15,169 nucleotides of DNA from JAUWMV01 sp964562425 (GCA_964562425.1 CAZLTJ010000056.1:1-15169), one strand, 5' to 3'; shown: positions 8,252 to 14,591, counted from the stretch's first letter. Notes: generated from the sequence alone by a model not told the origin. Translations and numbers: made by a program.

Positions 8252-8376
8252 TTGGGCAATTTATCTTTCTTTGATTGGTTAGTGTACTTTGGAATAGACA
8301 AATTTTACACTTCGAAGTGCGACGCAAATATCCTACCCCCAAGTATCGATTATTTCGGGAACCACATATCTAATCA

Positions 8377-8404
8377 GGGAGAGGATACGCAAATATTCTC
8401 TCCC
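8377..8404 (+). terminator. Stem-loop between fibre genes, possible terminator
   Basis: GGGAGAGGATA (8377-8387), the CGCAAA loop and TATTCTCTCCC (8394-8404) form an 11-bp stem with one G-U pair. The downstream sequence CTTCTGGAAAACTTTT is only partly T-rich, so termination may be partial, or the hairpin may be a processing or stability element for the upstream fibre transcript. The 8252-8511 interval holds no supported gene. Confidence 0.5.
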
Positions 8405-8511
8405 CTTCTGGAAAACTTTTCCCAAAGCTTTTCTGGGTTCAGATATATAAATGATTTGTAAGCAGATAGACTTATATGAACAATTTGTAAAATTTACGAG
8501 AAGGTATAAAA

Positions 8512-9723
8512 ATGATAATCAGTGAAACCACAGAAATATTGAGTAAACGCGGATTAAATCGCAAAATCGAGACATCTCTAAAACGCCGATTCATTCGCAA
8601 TCGTAACTCTGGGAAATGGACCGATATTCAGCTTATTCCTGCACAGTCGAAGGAATTTAGCTTATACAATTTCGAAATTTTAAATCACGATCTATTACTT
8701 GCGTTTGCTCCAAAGGAATCTTCTCTTCCGCTGATGATGATTGTGGATCCTTCTACGGAAGCCAGTTGGGGATTATCCTTGCCCGATTTCGATCCGGAAT
8801 TCATTGGAGTCGAGGACAATGTGATTTCATGGAAATTAGCGGATGGAATAGAATTCAGGCTTGTTGTATTGGGACATTTAATTCACAAAGAAATTGTTTT
8901 CACAAAAAAACCGAGCCGAAGAAAATTCAAATTTGCTCGTCCAAAAATTCTTTTGTCAGATGAAGTGATTAAGCTTACACCATCGATATCAAGTTCTCAA
9001 TATTCAAGTTTCAATATTGAAATTATAGTTCCGGAAAGCATACTTAATGATGCCAAATATCCCGTAATTCTTGATCCCACAGTGATCCTTCAGCCGGGAC
9101 CCAGCGAAGGCAAGGACGCATATATCAAAGGTGGTTTGTATCAGGATTTAAATTTTGGAACAGAGCAAACTGTTCAGATTGGTAAAGCAAATAACAGAAC
9201 TGTCTATACTCTTATGCAGTTTAAGATATTGGAATCGGATGGTGGATCGGTTCCCTCAGGAGCAACGATAAATTCAGCAGAGCTTGAAATGTGGCTTTGG
9301 AGCCATTACGGAGGAACTAATTCCATAGGTCCATATAGAATGTTGCGCGAATGGAGTGAAACCTTATGCACATGGATTAGAGCGATATATCCACCGGGGA
9401 ATTGGCAAATAGCAGGAGCTAACGGTGAAAATGATCGTGAGCAAACCAGCCTCGATACATGGACCGACGTTGATTCTGGAGACCTTAACTCATGGGTTTC
9501 GTTTCATCTTACCAATACAATTCAGGCAATTGTTAATGTTAGTACAGATTATGGTTTTAAATTTCATGGGAATCCAACGATAACTTCTCAGCTATGGGCT
9601 TCAGATTATATAAACGATCCAAGTAAACGACCAATTCTTACAATTGAATACTCTGAAGCAGGAGGATTTGCTAACAAAATAAACTTCATCGGTGGGAAAA
9701 CTATTGGATTAATAGGAGGATAA
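8512..9723 (+). CDS. DNRLRE-domain protein, putative phage adhesin/fibre
   Basis: This is a 403-residue protein. Residues ~1-180 form a beta-rich N-terminal region. YPVILDPT (~183-190) is the linker often found before DNRLRE domains. Residues ~195-390 fit a DNRLRE-type, carbohydrate-binding-like jelly-roll: SEGKDAYIKGG, LNFGTEQTVQIGKANN, YTLMQFKI, SAELEMWLW, and a closing SKRPILTIEYSE. DNRLRE domains occur in secreted and cell-surface proteins and in phage particles that bind polysaccharide. The C-terminus is a Gly-rich tail (FIGGKTIGLIGG). GAGAAGGT precedes the ATG. Its own end contains the GGAGG that serves the next gene. No signal peptide is present, consistent with a virion part and not a secreted host protein. 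Confidence 0.68.
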   Translation: MIISETTEILSKRGLNRKIETSLKRRFIRNRNSGKWTDIQLIPAQSKEFSLYNFEILNHDLLLAFAPKESSLPLMMIVDPSTEASWGLSLPDFDPEFIGVEDNVISWKLADGIEFRLVVLGHLIHKEIVFTKKPSRRKFKFARPKILLSDEVIKLTPSISSSQYSSFNIEIIVPESILNDAKYPVILDPTVILQPGPSEGKDAYIKGGLYQDLNFGTEQTVQIGKANNRTVYTLMQFKILESDGGSVPSGATINSAELEMWLWSHYGGTNSIGPYRMLREWSETLCTWIRAIYPPGNWQIAGANGENDREQTSLDTWTDVDSGDLNSWVSFHLTNTIQAIVNVSTDYGFKFHGNPTITSQLWASDYINDPSKRPILTIEYSEAGGFANKINFIGGKTIGLIGG

Positions 9724-9724
9724 A

Positions 9725-10441
9725 ATGAAATTAATATCGGGTGAAACATATAAATTTGTGGCACATTATGTAAATTCAGGCGAGAGTGCCACTGGACTGA
9801 CTGTTACATTCAAAATATATAAAATAGGTGAGACAAATTCCTCTGACGTTTCGGGAACTGAGATGGGAGAAGGACTTTATTATTGCAGTTTCATACCGAG
9901 TTCAGATGGAGAATATGTCGCAGTAGCATGCACAACTGGCGATGCCGACCAAGCGGATATTCCATGTTTCTCAATTTCGGGAGTAGACACGAAGCAGGAG
10001 ATCGACGATGAACTATCGAATAATCACGGTGAAGGCGCATGGACAATGGGTGGCAATCTGACATCATTATTAAGGTTGAGTTCCGATGAGATAACTGCGT
10101 TTTTGGATAATCAGACAAGACAACCGATAATGGTATTTCGCGGCGACAGCATGACTTTGGACATTCAGATCCTCGATGCCGAGGGTAAAGCCGTGAGCTT
10201 AATTGGAGCTTCAGCAACATTTACCGCTCGAATCCGCGAGGATGATGAGAATTATGTAATAGAAAAATCACTCACCATTATCGATCCATCGGAGGGGCAG
10301 ATGAGTTTGACTCTTAATTCATCCGATACGGAGCTTGAACCGAGAGCCTATGCTGCAGATATCGAGGTTGAATTCTCCGATGGAAGAGTTAAAACAGTCT
10401 GGCGTTCTAATTTCATTGTTAAATGGGACGTTACGAGGTGA
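9725..10441 (+). CDS. Putative baseplate/fibre-associated protein, BppU-like C-terminus
   Basis: This 238-residue protein starts 1 base after the previous stop and uses the AGGAGG in the end of that gene, so the two are coupled. Residues ~1-88 form an Ig-like beta domain (VTFKIYKIGET, GLYYCSFIPSSDGEYVAVA). Residues ~130-238 resemble the N-terminal domain of BppU-type baseplate upper proteins and related tail accessory proteins: GDSMTLDIQILDAEGKAVSL, FTARIRED, then a final FIVKWDVT strand. These are usually carriers that join receptor-binding proteins to the tail. It may therefore dock the DNRLRE or FN3-like protein. The similarity is in pattern only, so confidence is moderate. Confidence 0.5.
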   Translation: MKLISGETYKFVAHYVNSGESATGLTVTFKIYKIGETNSSDVSGTEMGEGLYYCSFIPSSDGEYVAVACTTGDADQADIPCFSISGVDTKQEIDDELSNNHGEGAWTMGGNLTSLLRLSSDEITAFLDNQTRQPIMVFRGDSMTLDIQILDAEGKAVSLIGASATFTARIREDDENYVIEKSLTIIDPSEGQMSLTLNSSDTELEPRAYAADIEVEFSDGRVKTVWRSNFIVKWDVTR

Positions 10442-10500
10442 GATGACGTAGTTACATAAAGTGGATTTTAATTAACGATTAACAGTATTATATTGAAGTA

Positions 10501-10956
10501 ATGAACGGACAAAGAAAAATAAATAGGATAATACTTCACTGCTCCGCATCGGATTTCGGTGAAGTCAAAATCATTCGTCTGTGGCACAAACGACGTAGCT
10601 TCGACGATATCGGCTATCATTATGTCATTCTCAATGGTGAAAGAGAGCCGTTTTCGGTATATAATGAACTTGATGATGGGCTAATCGAGCTTGGACGACC
10701 ATGGTGGAAAATGGGAGCTCACACAAAGAGTCACAACTATGATTCGTTAGGAATATGTCTGATAGGGTCACCTACATTTATTGGTCCACCGGAACGATGG
10801 TTCACGGTAAAGCAGCTTCAATCTCTTAAAACACTCGTAAAGCAAATCCTAAGTGAATTCAAGTTGAGTGCCGAAGATGTTTATAGTCATAATGATTTCT
10901 CACCAAAACTGTGTCCCGGTTTCAAAGCTCAGCTAATTCGAAGCTGGTGGGAGTGA
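10501..10956 (+). CDS. N-acetylmuramoyl-L-alanine amidase, T7-lysozyme type endolysin
   Basis: This 151-residue amidase (Amidase_2/PGRP fold) cuts the bond between muramic acid and L-alanine in peptidoglycan, releasing phage at lysis. Expected zinc ligands are visible: His13 in IILHCS, His130 in SHNDFSP, and Cys138 in KLCPG. The 8-residue gap between the last two matches T7 lysozyme (H122/C130), and Lys136 matches its catalytic Lys. The DIGYHYVI segment (~35-42) supplies the conserved Tyr. The length equals that of T7 lysozyme, with no cell-wall-binding domain and no signal peptide, so export would need a holin; a holin-like gene lies downstream at 12556. The ribosome site is weak (GAAG). The lysis genes are split by the minus-strand SatD pair, which is unusual. 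Confidence 0.93.
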   Translation: MNGQRKINRIILHCSASDFGEVKIIRLWHKRRSFDDIGYHYVILNGEREPFSVYNELDDGLIELGRPWWKMGAHTKSHNYDSLGICLIGSPTFIGPPERWFTVKQLQSLKTLVKQILSEFKLSAEDVYSHNDFSPKLCPGFKAQLIRSWWE

Positions 10957-10990
10957 ATCTGCAATTGAAACTTATATTCGTCTTTCCAAG

Positions 10991-11036
10991 ACAACAATCT
11001 AAACCCGATATCCTTAAAATTCTCAAGGATGGTTGT
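10991..11036. promoter_or_regulatory. Nested inverted repeats after the endolysin gene
   Basis: ATCCTT (11010-11015) pairs with AAGGAT (11025-11030). Alternatively, ACAACAATC (10991-10999) pairs with GATGGTTGT (11028-11036) with one mismatch. The two pairings share bases and exclude each other in part. No T-tract follows on either strand, so it is at best a weak terminator between the convergent endolysin and membrane-protein genes. The 10957-11136 interval otherwise shows nothing. Confidence 0.3.
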
Positions 11037-11136
11037 GAAACAAAAGAATGTATACATCCTCAACTCACAACTGAATTTGCCGATTGTAATAGGAGCATTT
11101 GGACTTCTCGAATTTCTGAGGTTATATCGGAGCACA

Positions 11137-11490
11137 TTAAAGCATGCTTATGAGATATTTCGCGAGCAAAAAGCATAACAATGCCCAAAGTATCGATGCA
11201 AATGTGCCAATAAGGTAGTATTCTGTGAAGTATCGGTTCTCGAGCTCTCGAAATCTGGCAATAGATTTTGCAGCGAAAAGCCATCCTAATGCACCGGCAT
11301 AGCCCTCGAGCAGCAACACAAAAACCAAAGCTCTCTCAAGATAACCTATTATCGTGGATAATCTTGCAGAGTTATCATTGTAAAACTCCGATTCGAGCAC
11401 AATGCGGCTCGATTTCAGAAGTAGCTCGACAGCAATTTTTCCTCCGAATAGTGCAAGGAGAAACAATATAATTTTAATTAGTGTCATCAT
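11137..11490 (-). CDS. Three-helix membrane protein like the C-terminal half of SatE/DUF3307 proteins
   Basis: This is a 117-residue protein with three hydrophobic segments: LIKIILFLLALFGGKIAVELLL (~3-24, kept as one N-terminal helix), a helix around LERALVFVLLLEGYAGALGW (~48-67), and one around LIGTFASILWALLCFLLAKY (~92-111). The pattern 'G-LERxLxFxLLLxGxxxAxGxLxAAKSIxRFxELxxR-x-x-EYxLIGTxxS' is what I remember for the C-terminal part of DUF3307 membrane proteins, the usual partner of SatD. The DUF3307 domain proper (about 110-120 residues) is missing. The ATG at 11490 is preferred over an upstream TTG. It is codirectional with the SatD-family gene upstream but 341 bases away. The link to SatE is from memory of the family pattern and should be treated as probable, not certain. 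Confidence 0.6.
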   Translation of the reverse strand: MMTLIKIILFLLALFGGKIAVELLLKSSRIVLESEFYNDNSARLSTIIGYLERALVFVLLLEGYAGALGWLFAAKSIARFRELENRYFTEYYLIGTFASILWALLCFLLAKYLISML

Positions 11491-11539
11491 TTCCAACTAT
11501 AATATATCGATAATACAAGCTTAAATTAAAATATAACTA

Positions 11540-11807
11540 CACAAGGTTATACTAAACAATTATTACTATGCAACGTTACACTAAATACAACTATGCAAGG
11601 TTGTATTAGCTAAATACTACAATACAAGGTTGTTAGCGTTAATGCTCCTATTTTAGTTTGTAAATACAATCATATTAGGTCGCTCATTAGTATAGAATCC
11701 AATCAGCTTCGGCAAAGCAACATTACAAGGTTACAATTAATAAAAGTTACATTATAAGGTTACCAGTATTAGTGCTTCAATCTTAGATTGCAAATGCAAT
11801 CATATTG
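11540..11807. repeat. Array of AAGGTT repeats with a 130-bp internal duplication
   Basis: The 341-base gap between the SatD-like and membrane genes contains six copies of a short motif, consensus TRCAAGGTTRYA. The core AAGGTT lies at 11543, 11572 (as AACGTT), 11597, 11626, 11727 and 11756, with spacings 29, 25, 29, 101 and 29. Superimposed is a larger duplication: 11597-11677 is repeated imperfectly at 11727-11807 (offset 130), each ending in a segment close to GCAATCATATT. Stops occur in all frames, so it is non-coding. It might bind a regulator such as the SatD HTH, or be a mini-satellite. Confidence 0.75.
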
Positions 11808-11831
11808 TATTGTTTCGAGTAATACAACTAA

Positions 11832-12500
11832 TCATGGCTGTATCAACTTCCTCGAAAGTCTTGCAAAAACAGATTCGAAACGTTTAACAGATTGAAAACT
11901 CGAGCTCTCTAAATTTTTTGTAATCGCTTGTTGAGACAAACCAAGTTTCTCAGCAGCTTCCTCCTGAGTGGTGGAGTTGCGATAAACATCGATCGTGTCG
12001 CGTTGAGTGTATGTCCAAGACGATTTAAGAGAGCACACAATCAACATTATTGCAGATAGTATTGCAGTAATCTCTTCATCCGGAAACTCGATGTAGGCAA
12101 GGCTTTTTTTTCGTTCTCTTATTATCGTATCCAAAGCTTTCCGAGCGAGAATGAAAGCCTGACCAGTCATTTTGCCTAGAACTTCCGTTGGATTCGAAAT
12201 ACTACCTATTCCGATACCACATCGGATGAGTATTGGACGATCGAAATAAGTTTTCCCTGACAGCCAAAGCTTTTCCTCAAATATCTGGAAAACGTCGAAG
12301 CAATGCTCCCAATCAGATACAACACTTTGAATCGAGTCGCCGAACATTACGCACAGAGGTCTGTAAAGAACTTTTGAAAATCGATGGTTTATCACATCGA
12401 TAGATCTACTCAGGACATTGGATAGTGTAGTAACATTGAATGTGCTGGAACGAATTACATCGCACGTTAGCACCGCAAATCTTTTATCGTCGCTGTCCAT
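11832..12500 (-). CDS. SatD-family protein (cyclase-like core plus C-terminal HTH)
   Basis: This 222-residue protein matches the SatD family, named for the sat (acid-tolerance) operon of Streptococcus mutans; its biochemistry is unproven. The order of motifs is AVLTCDVIRSS (Asp14), FGDSIQ (Asp55), IRCGIGIG (~92-99), GQAFILARKAL (~113-123), and a C-terminal helix-turn-helix with TTQEEAAEKLGLSQQAITKNL (~177-197). The two Asp about 40 residues apart and a 'G-I-G-I-G' strand recall the metal-binding Asp pair of class III nucleotidyl cyclases; this is a pattern comparison, not a known activity. The ATG at 12500 gives the family's usual start (short leader then 'AVLTCD'); the frame extends to 12617 but would overlap the holin gene. 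A TTGACT lies at 12528-12533 on this strand. It sits inside a phage lysis block, an unusual place for SatD. Confidence 0.8.
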   Translation of the reverse strand: MDSDDKRFAVLTCDVIRSSTFNVTTLSNVLSRSIDVINHRFSKVLYRPLCVMFGDSIQSVVSDWEHCFDVFQIFEEKLWLSGKTYFDRPILIRCGIGIGSISNPTEVLGKMTGQAFILARKALDTIIRERKKSLAYIEFPDEEITAILSAIMLIVCSLKSSWTYTQRDTIDVYRNSTTQEEAAEKLGLSQQAITKNLESSSFQSVKRFESVFARLSRKLIQP

Positions 12501-12555
12501 GAAATCAATTTCGGTAAGCAAATAAATTAAGTCAACACAAAAAGGAGGTAATTTT

Positions 12556-12876
12556 ATGAATTTTGTATTGGATAAGATAGTGGGAATGGCAGTTATCCCA
12601 TTTATTATGTTCCTCATCGGCTATTTAACTGGTCGATATATCAAACCATGGATTCATTCGAATGAGAACCGATTGGCTCAAGCTCAAGTGATTGCATTAA
12701 ATGCCGACAGGATTACCGATGAGATGCTTCTTCTATTCCCACACCAGAAATGGGACGACTGGCTGGACAAGGCTGTAGATAAGCTTATCAAATCCGCTGG
12801 ACTTAAGGATGCAGACATTGCTCGAAGAGAGATTGCTGCGCAATTGAGAAGGAAATTGGGAGATGAAGCGTTATAG
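12556..12876 (+). CDS. Putative phage holin, LLH-like
   Basis: This is a 106-residue protein with one strong N-terminal membrane helix (VLDKIVGMAVIPFIMFLIGY, ~4-23) followed by a basic turn and a hydrophilic helical tail with ALNADRITDEMLLLF, a Trp-rich WDDWLDKAVDKLI, and a C-terminal ARREIAAQLRR. This layout (one N-terminal helix, then an 'A-A-E-x-L-F...K...V' type amphipathic region) is like the LLH-type holins, which assemble pores that let the endolysin reach peptidoglycan. The ribosome site AAAGGAGG is optimal. Its last 14 bases overlap the next gene, the transglycosylase-like protein, showing coupling. It is separated from the amidase by the antisense SatD block. A different small membrane role, such as anchoring, is possible. 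Confidence 0.55.
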   Translation: MNFVLDKIVGMAVIPFIMFLIGYLTGRYIKPWIHSNENRLAQAQVIALNADRITDEMLLLFPHQKWDDWLDKAVDKLIKSAGLKDADIARREIAAQLRRKLGDEAL

Positions 12877-13536
12877 TCTGGCAATTGCAAACCTAATAAT
12901 CTCGGAAGTTAGAATACAATTCCAGCGTGAATGCGAACAGAACCCATCTTTTCCGCTGTGGTTTGTTGCATTAGCGGAACAGCGGTCTTATATGCTGCCC
13001 GATTTCTTTGATGGACGTGGCAAGATCGGGCTTTTCGCATTGACCGAGCAAACTTTTAGAGAAGTATCTTCCGTTACTGGATTGAACGATTGCAAATCTA
13101 TATTCGATCCCAAGACTAACACGCAAGTTCTCGTGCGATACGTTAAATGGATGATGGATAAATGTTTTAACGAAAATTACGCCACAGATGAAGGCTTGCT
13201 TATGGCATTTCTGTCCTTGGATGTGGGATATTTCCGAATTAAACGGATTATCTCAGAGTGTGCAGTTCCCGGGTCTATGGATCAAGTGCTGCATATGCTT
13301 CCCNNNNNNNNNNNNNNNNNNNNNNNNNNNNNNNNNNNNNNNNNNNNNNNNNNNNNNNNNNNNNNNNNNNNNNNNNNNNNNNNNNNNNNNNNNNNNNNNN
13401 NNNTATCTCAGAGTGTGCAGTTCCCGGGTCTATGGATCAAGTGCTGCATATGCTTCCCAATTCGCAAGTGGCTGATAACATTGCTGAAATAGTTAAGAGA
13501 TACTGGGAACTGCGCTTGGATTTCAAAATCGGTTAG
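12863..13536 (+). CDS. Lytic-transglycosylase-like protein, catalytic Glu replaced; gene split by a false gap
   Basis: If the artefactual gap (see 13249-13458) is removed, this is one 172-residue protein: 147 residues to 13303, then 25 from 13459 to the stop at 13536. The span printed here runs through the gap and is not a continuous frame as given. Residues ~34-100 align without gaps to the SLT lytic transglycosylase pattern: ALAEQRS...P, GKIGLFAL, TFREVSSVTGL, SIFDPKTNTQVLVRYVKWM, then AFLSLDVGYFRI in place of AYNAG. At the catalytic glutamate of the ES pair there is Arg41 (AEQRS), and GLMQ has become GLFA, so an ordinary muramidase activity looks unlikely unless Glu39 takes over. AAGGA lies 9 bases before the ATG. 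It overlaps the holin-like gene by 14 bases and is probably the last late gene. Confidence 0.7.
13249..13458. other. Assembly gap (100 N) flanked by identical 55-bp copies
   Basis: Bases 13249-13303 are repeated exactly at 13404-13458, on both sides of 100 N (13304-13403). This is the signature of two contig ends that overlap but were joined as a gap of default length. Removing 155 bases (N plus one copy) joins the gene frames exactly: the codon before the gap (Pro, ending 13303) continues with Asn at 13459. The true sequence is therefore probably 155 bases shorter here. Confidence 0.9.
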
Positions 13537-13547
13537 TTCTTTAGCAA

Positions 13548-13650
13548 AACCTTTCTCCAGCTTTCATCCCCAAGGAGGGGGGAGCAAAAGGTTGAGCGTT
13601 ATCAAGTCCTTCTCCTTAGGGAGTTAGGATTTAGGATGAGGGAGTGCTAT
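13548..13650. repeat. Palindrome-rich element at the right edge of the phage block
   Basis: AACCTTTCTCC (13548-13558) pairs with GGAGCAAAAGGTT (13581-13593), with two bulged bases. An inner CCCC/GGGG hairpin (13568-13580) has an AAGGA loop. A second hairpin follows around TCCT-CTCC and GGAG-AGGA (13607-13629), and then GGATTTAGGATGAGG. This resembles the short, dispersed palindromic repeats found in many genomes (CTCCTTAGGGAG and TTAGGATGAGG pieces). It has no coding sense. I see it as a likely old repeat at the phage-host junction; the family is unidentified. Confidence 0.5.
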
Positions 13651-13718
13651 TAGATTAATGATGAAGGGACATATTCTAAAGAACTTGTAATTAATGGCAT
13701 GATGTGCAAATTAGATTA

Positions 13719-13746
13719 GGGAGTGGACAAGGCATCCACTCCCTTT
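13719..13746. terminator. Bidirectional terminator between phage block and DUF5320 genes
   Basis: GGGAGTGGA (13719-13727) and TCCACTCCC (13735-13743) form a perfect 9-bp stem with a CAAGGCA loop. It is followed by TTT on the plus strand and by TAATCTAATTT on the minus strand. It lies between the convergent lysis and DUF5320 genes and could end both transcripts. The 13537-13815 interval contains no gene and no tRNA. Confidence 0.6.
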
Positions 13747-13815
13747 AAACAACACCAACGGAAAGCATATCGATGAACAATTACCTGTTTTACTTAAGAT
13801 TGTGTAAGTTTAGAG

Positions 13816-14172
13816 TTACTTTCCGGGTTCTGTTTTTTCGAGTTGGTCGATTCGCTTCTGGATTTCCTCAAGTTCTGCTTTCATTTGTTTTGCCATGTAA
13901 ACAAGTTCCTCTTTCTCATCAACGGGCGTCGGGTTAGCATACCCTTGTGAGGGAAAACCTCTTGCCCATCGCGGCAAACCAGTAGCATAGAACCGATTCC
14001 TATACCCAAAACCACCTCCACCTCTACCTCGACCTAAATATCCAGCTCCTCCCATACCTCGTCCATACGGTACATTCATGTATCCGGGAGCATTATAACC
14101 TGTGCAATAACCCATAGCACGACCTGTCATAGGTCCAGCACCTGAAGGTCCTGTTCTGTCTCCACCTGGCAT
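13816..14172 (-). CDS. DUF5320 family glycine-rich protein with C-terminal coiled coil
   Basis: This 118-residue protein matches the DUF5320 family, whose function is unknown. It opens with MPGGDRTGPSGAGPMTGRAM and CTGYNAPGYMNVPYGRGMG, followed by a Gly/Arg/Tyr-rich middle (~38-60) and RWARGFPSQGY (~68-78). Residues ~82-116 form a coiled coil (EELVYMAKQMKAELEEIQKR). DUF5320 genes usually occur in several copies near DUF134, NifB/NifX-like and Mrp-type ATPase genes in anaerobes. The ribosome site is CAAAGGAGGTATAAAA, the same as in the upstream paralogue. It appears to be a host gene bordering the phage block and ends just before the junction region. Confidence 0.88.
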   Translation of the reverse strand: MPGGDRTGPSGAGPMTGRAMGYCTGYNAPGYMNVPYGRGMGGAGYLGRGRGGGGFGYRNRFYATGLPRWARGFPSQGYANPTPVDEKEELVYMAKQMKAELEEIQKRIDQLEKTEPGK

Positions 14173-14226
14173 TTTTATACCTCCTTTGTAAAGTTCTCAT
14201 TTCCCTTTGTTGAACAACGACTCGAC

Positions 14227-14460
14227 TTACCTTTTTTTTGAGAAAATACCTCTTGCCCATCGAGATAAGCCTGTGGCATTGAACCAATTTCTAAACCCGA
14301 GACCACCTCTGCCGCCTCGACTGGAAACCCTCGCTCCACGAATACCCTGTCCATTAGGAACATTTTGGAATCCTGGAGCATTATTACCTGTGCAAGGACC
14401 TTGACCACGGCCTGTCTTAGGTCCAGCCCCCGAAGGTCCTGTTCCGTCTCCACGTGGCAT
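14227..14460 (-). CDS. Short DUF5320 paralogue lacking the coiled coil
   Basis: This is a 77-residue tandem paralogue of the neighbouring DUF5320 gene. It shares MPRGDGTGPSGAGPKTGR, CTGNNAPGFQNVPNGQG and RWARG, but ends RGIFSKKR instead of continuing into the linker and coiled coil. The stop follows an A8 run (plus-strand T8 at about 14232-14239). Shifting frame there gives no coiled coil, so the gene is a genuine short form or an old truncation, not a fresh frameshift. The upstream CAAAGGAGGTATAAA is nearly identical to that of the longer copy, and the stop lies 54 bases before it. The two were probably produced by tandem duplication and are cotranscribed. Confidence 0.82.
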   Translation of the reverse strand: MPRGDGTGPSGAGPKTGRGQGPCTGNNAPGFQNVPNGQGIRGARVSSRGGRGGLGFRNWFNATGLSRWARGIFSKKR

Positions 14461-14591
14461 TTTATACCTCCTTTGTTTTATTTAATTCAACGATCGTTTT
14501 TTCTGAAGTTTTAAAAACATATCGTTTATTACATTTATATCGATTCTTTCATTCCATTTTCTTATATTCATTAAAGTTATACAATTGTTTG

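Noticed and set aside
8252..8461. Possible 69-residue plus-strand gene between the fibre genes
   Set aside because: It opens with TTG directly at the previous stop, has no ribosome site, contains an 11-bp hairpin, and its protein has no recognisable character.
7187..9723. Diversity-generating retroelement acting on the fibre genes
   Set aside because: No reverse transcriptase or template repeat is visible in the window.
10911..11153. Small plus-strand gene after the endolysin
   Set aside because: It overlaps the end of the amidase gene, has no ribosome site, and contains inverted repeats; the protein looks random.
11540..11807. CRISPR array
   Set aside because: The repeated motif is only about 12 bases and degenerate, the 'spacers' are themselves repeated with a 130-bp offset, and no cas gene is near.
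12501..12617. 39-residue N-terminal extension of the SatD protein
   Set aside because: It would overlap the holin-like gene and place foreign sequence before the usual SatD opening; the ATG at 12500 fits the family.
13537..13815. tRNA gene serving as attachment site
   Set aside because: No tRNA-like cloverleaf or T-loop sequence was found by eye in this interval.
14227..14287. Frameshift in the A8 run that truncates the short DUF5320 copy
   Set aside because: Reading on in the alternative frames gives no DUF5320-like linker or coiled coil, so a recent frameshift does not explain the short form.
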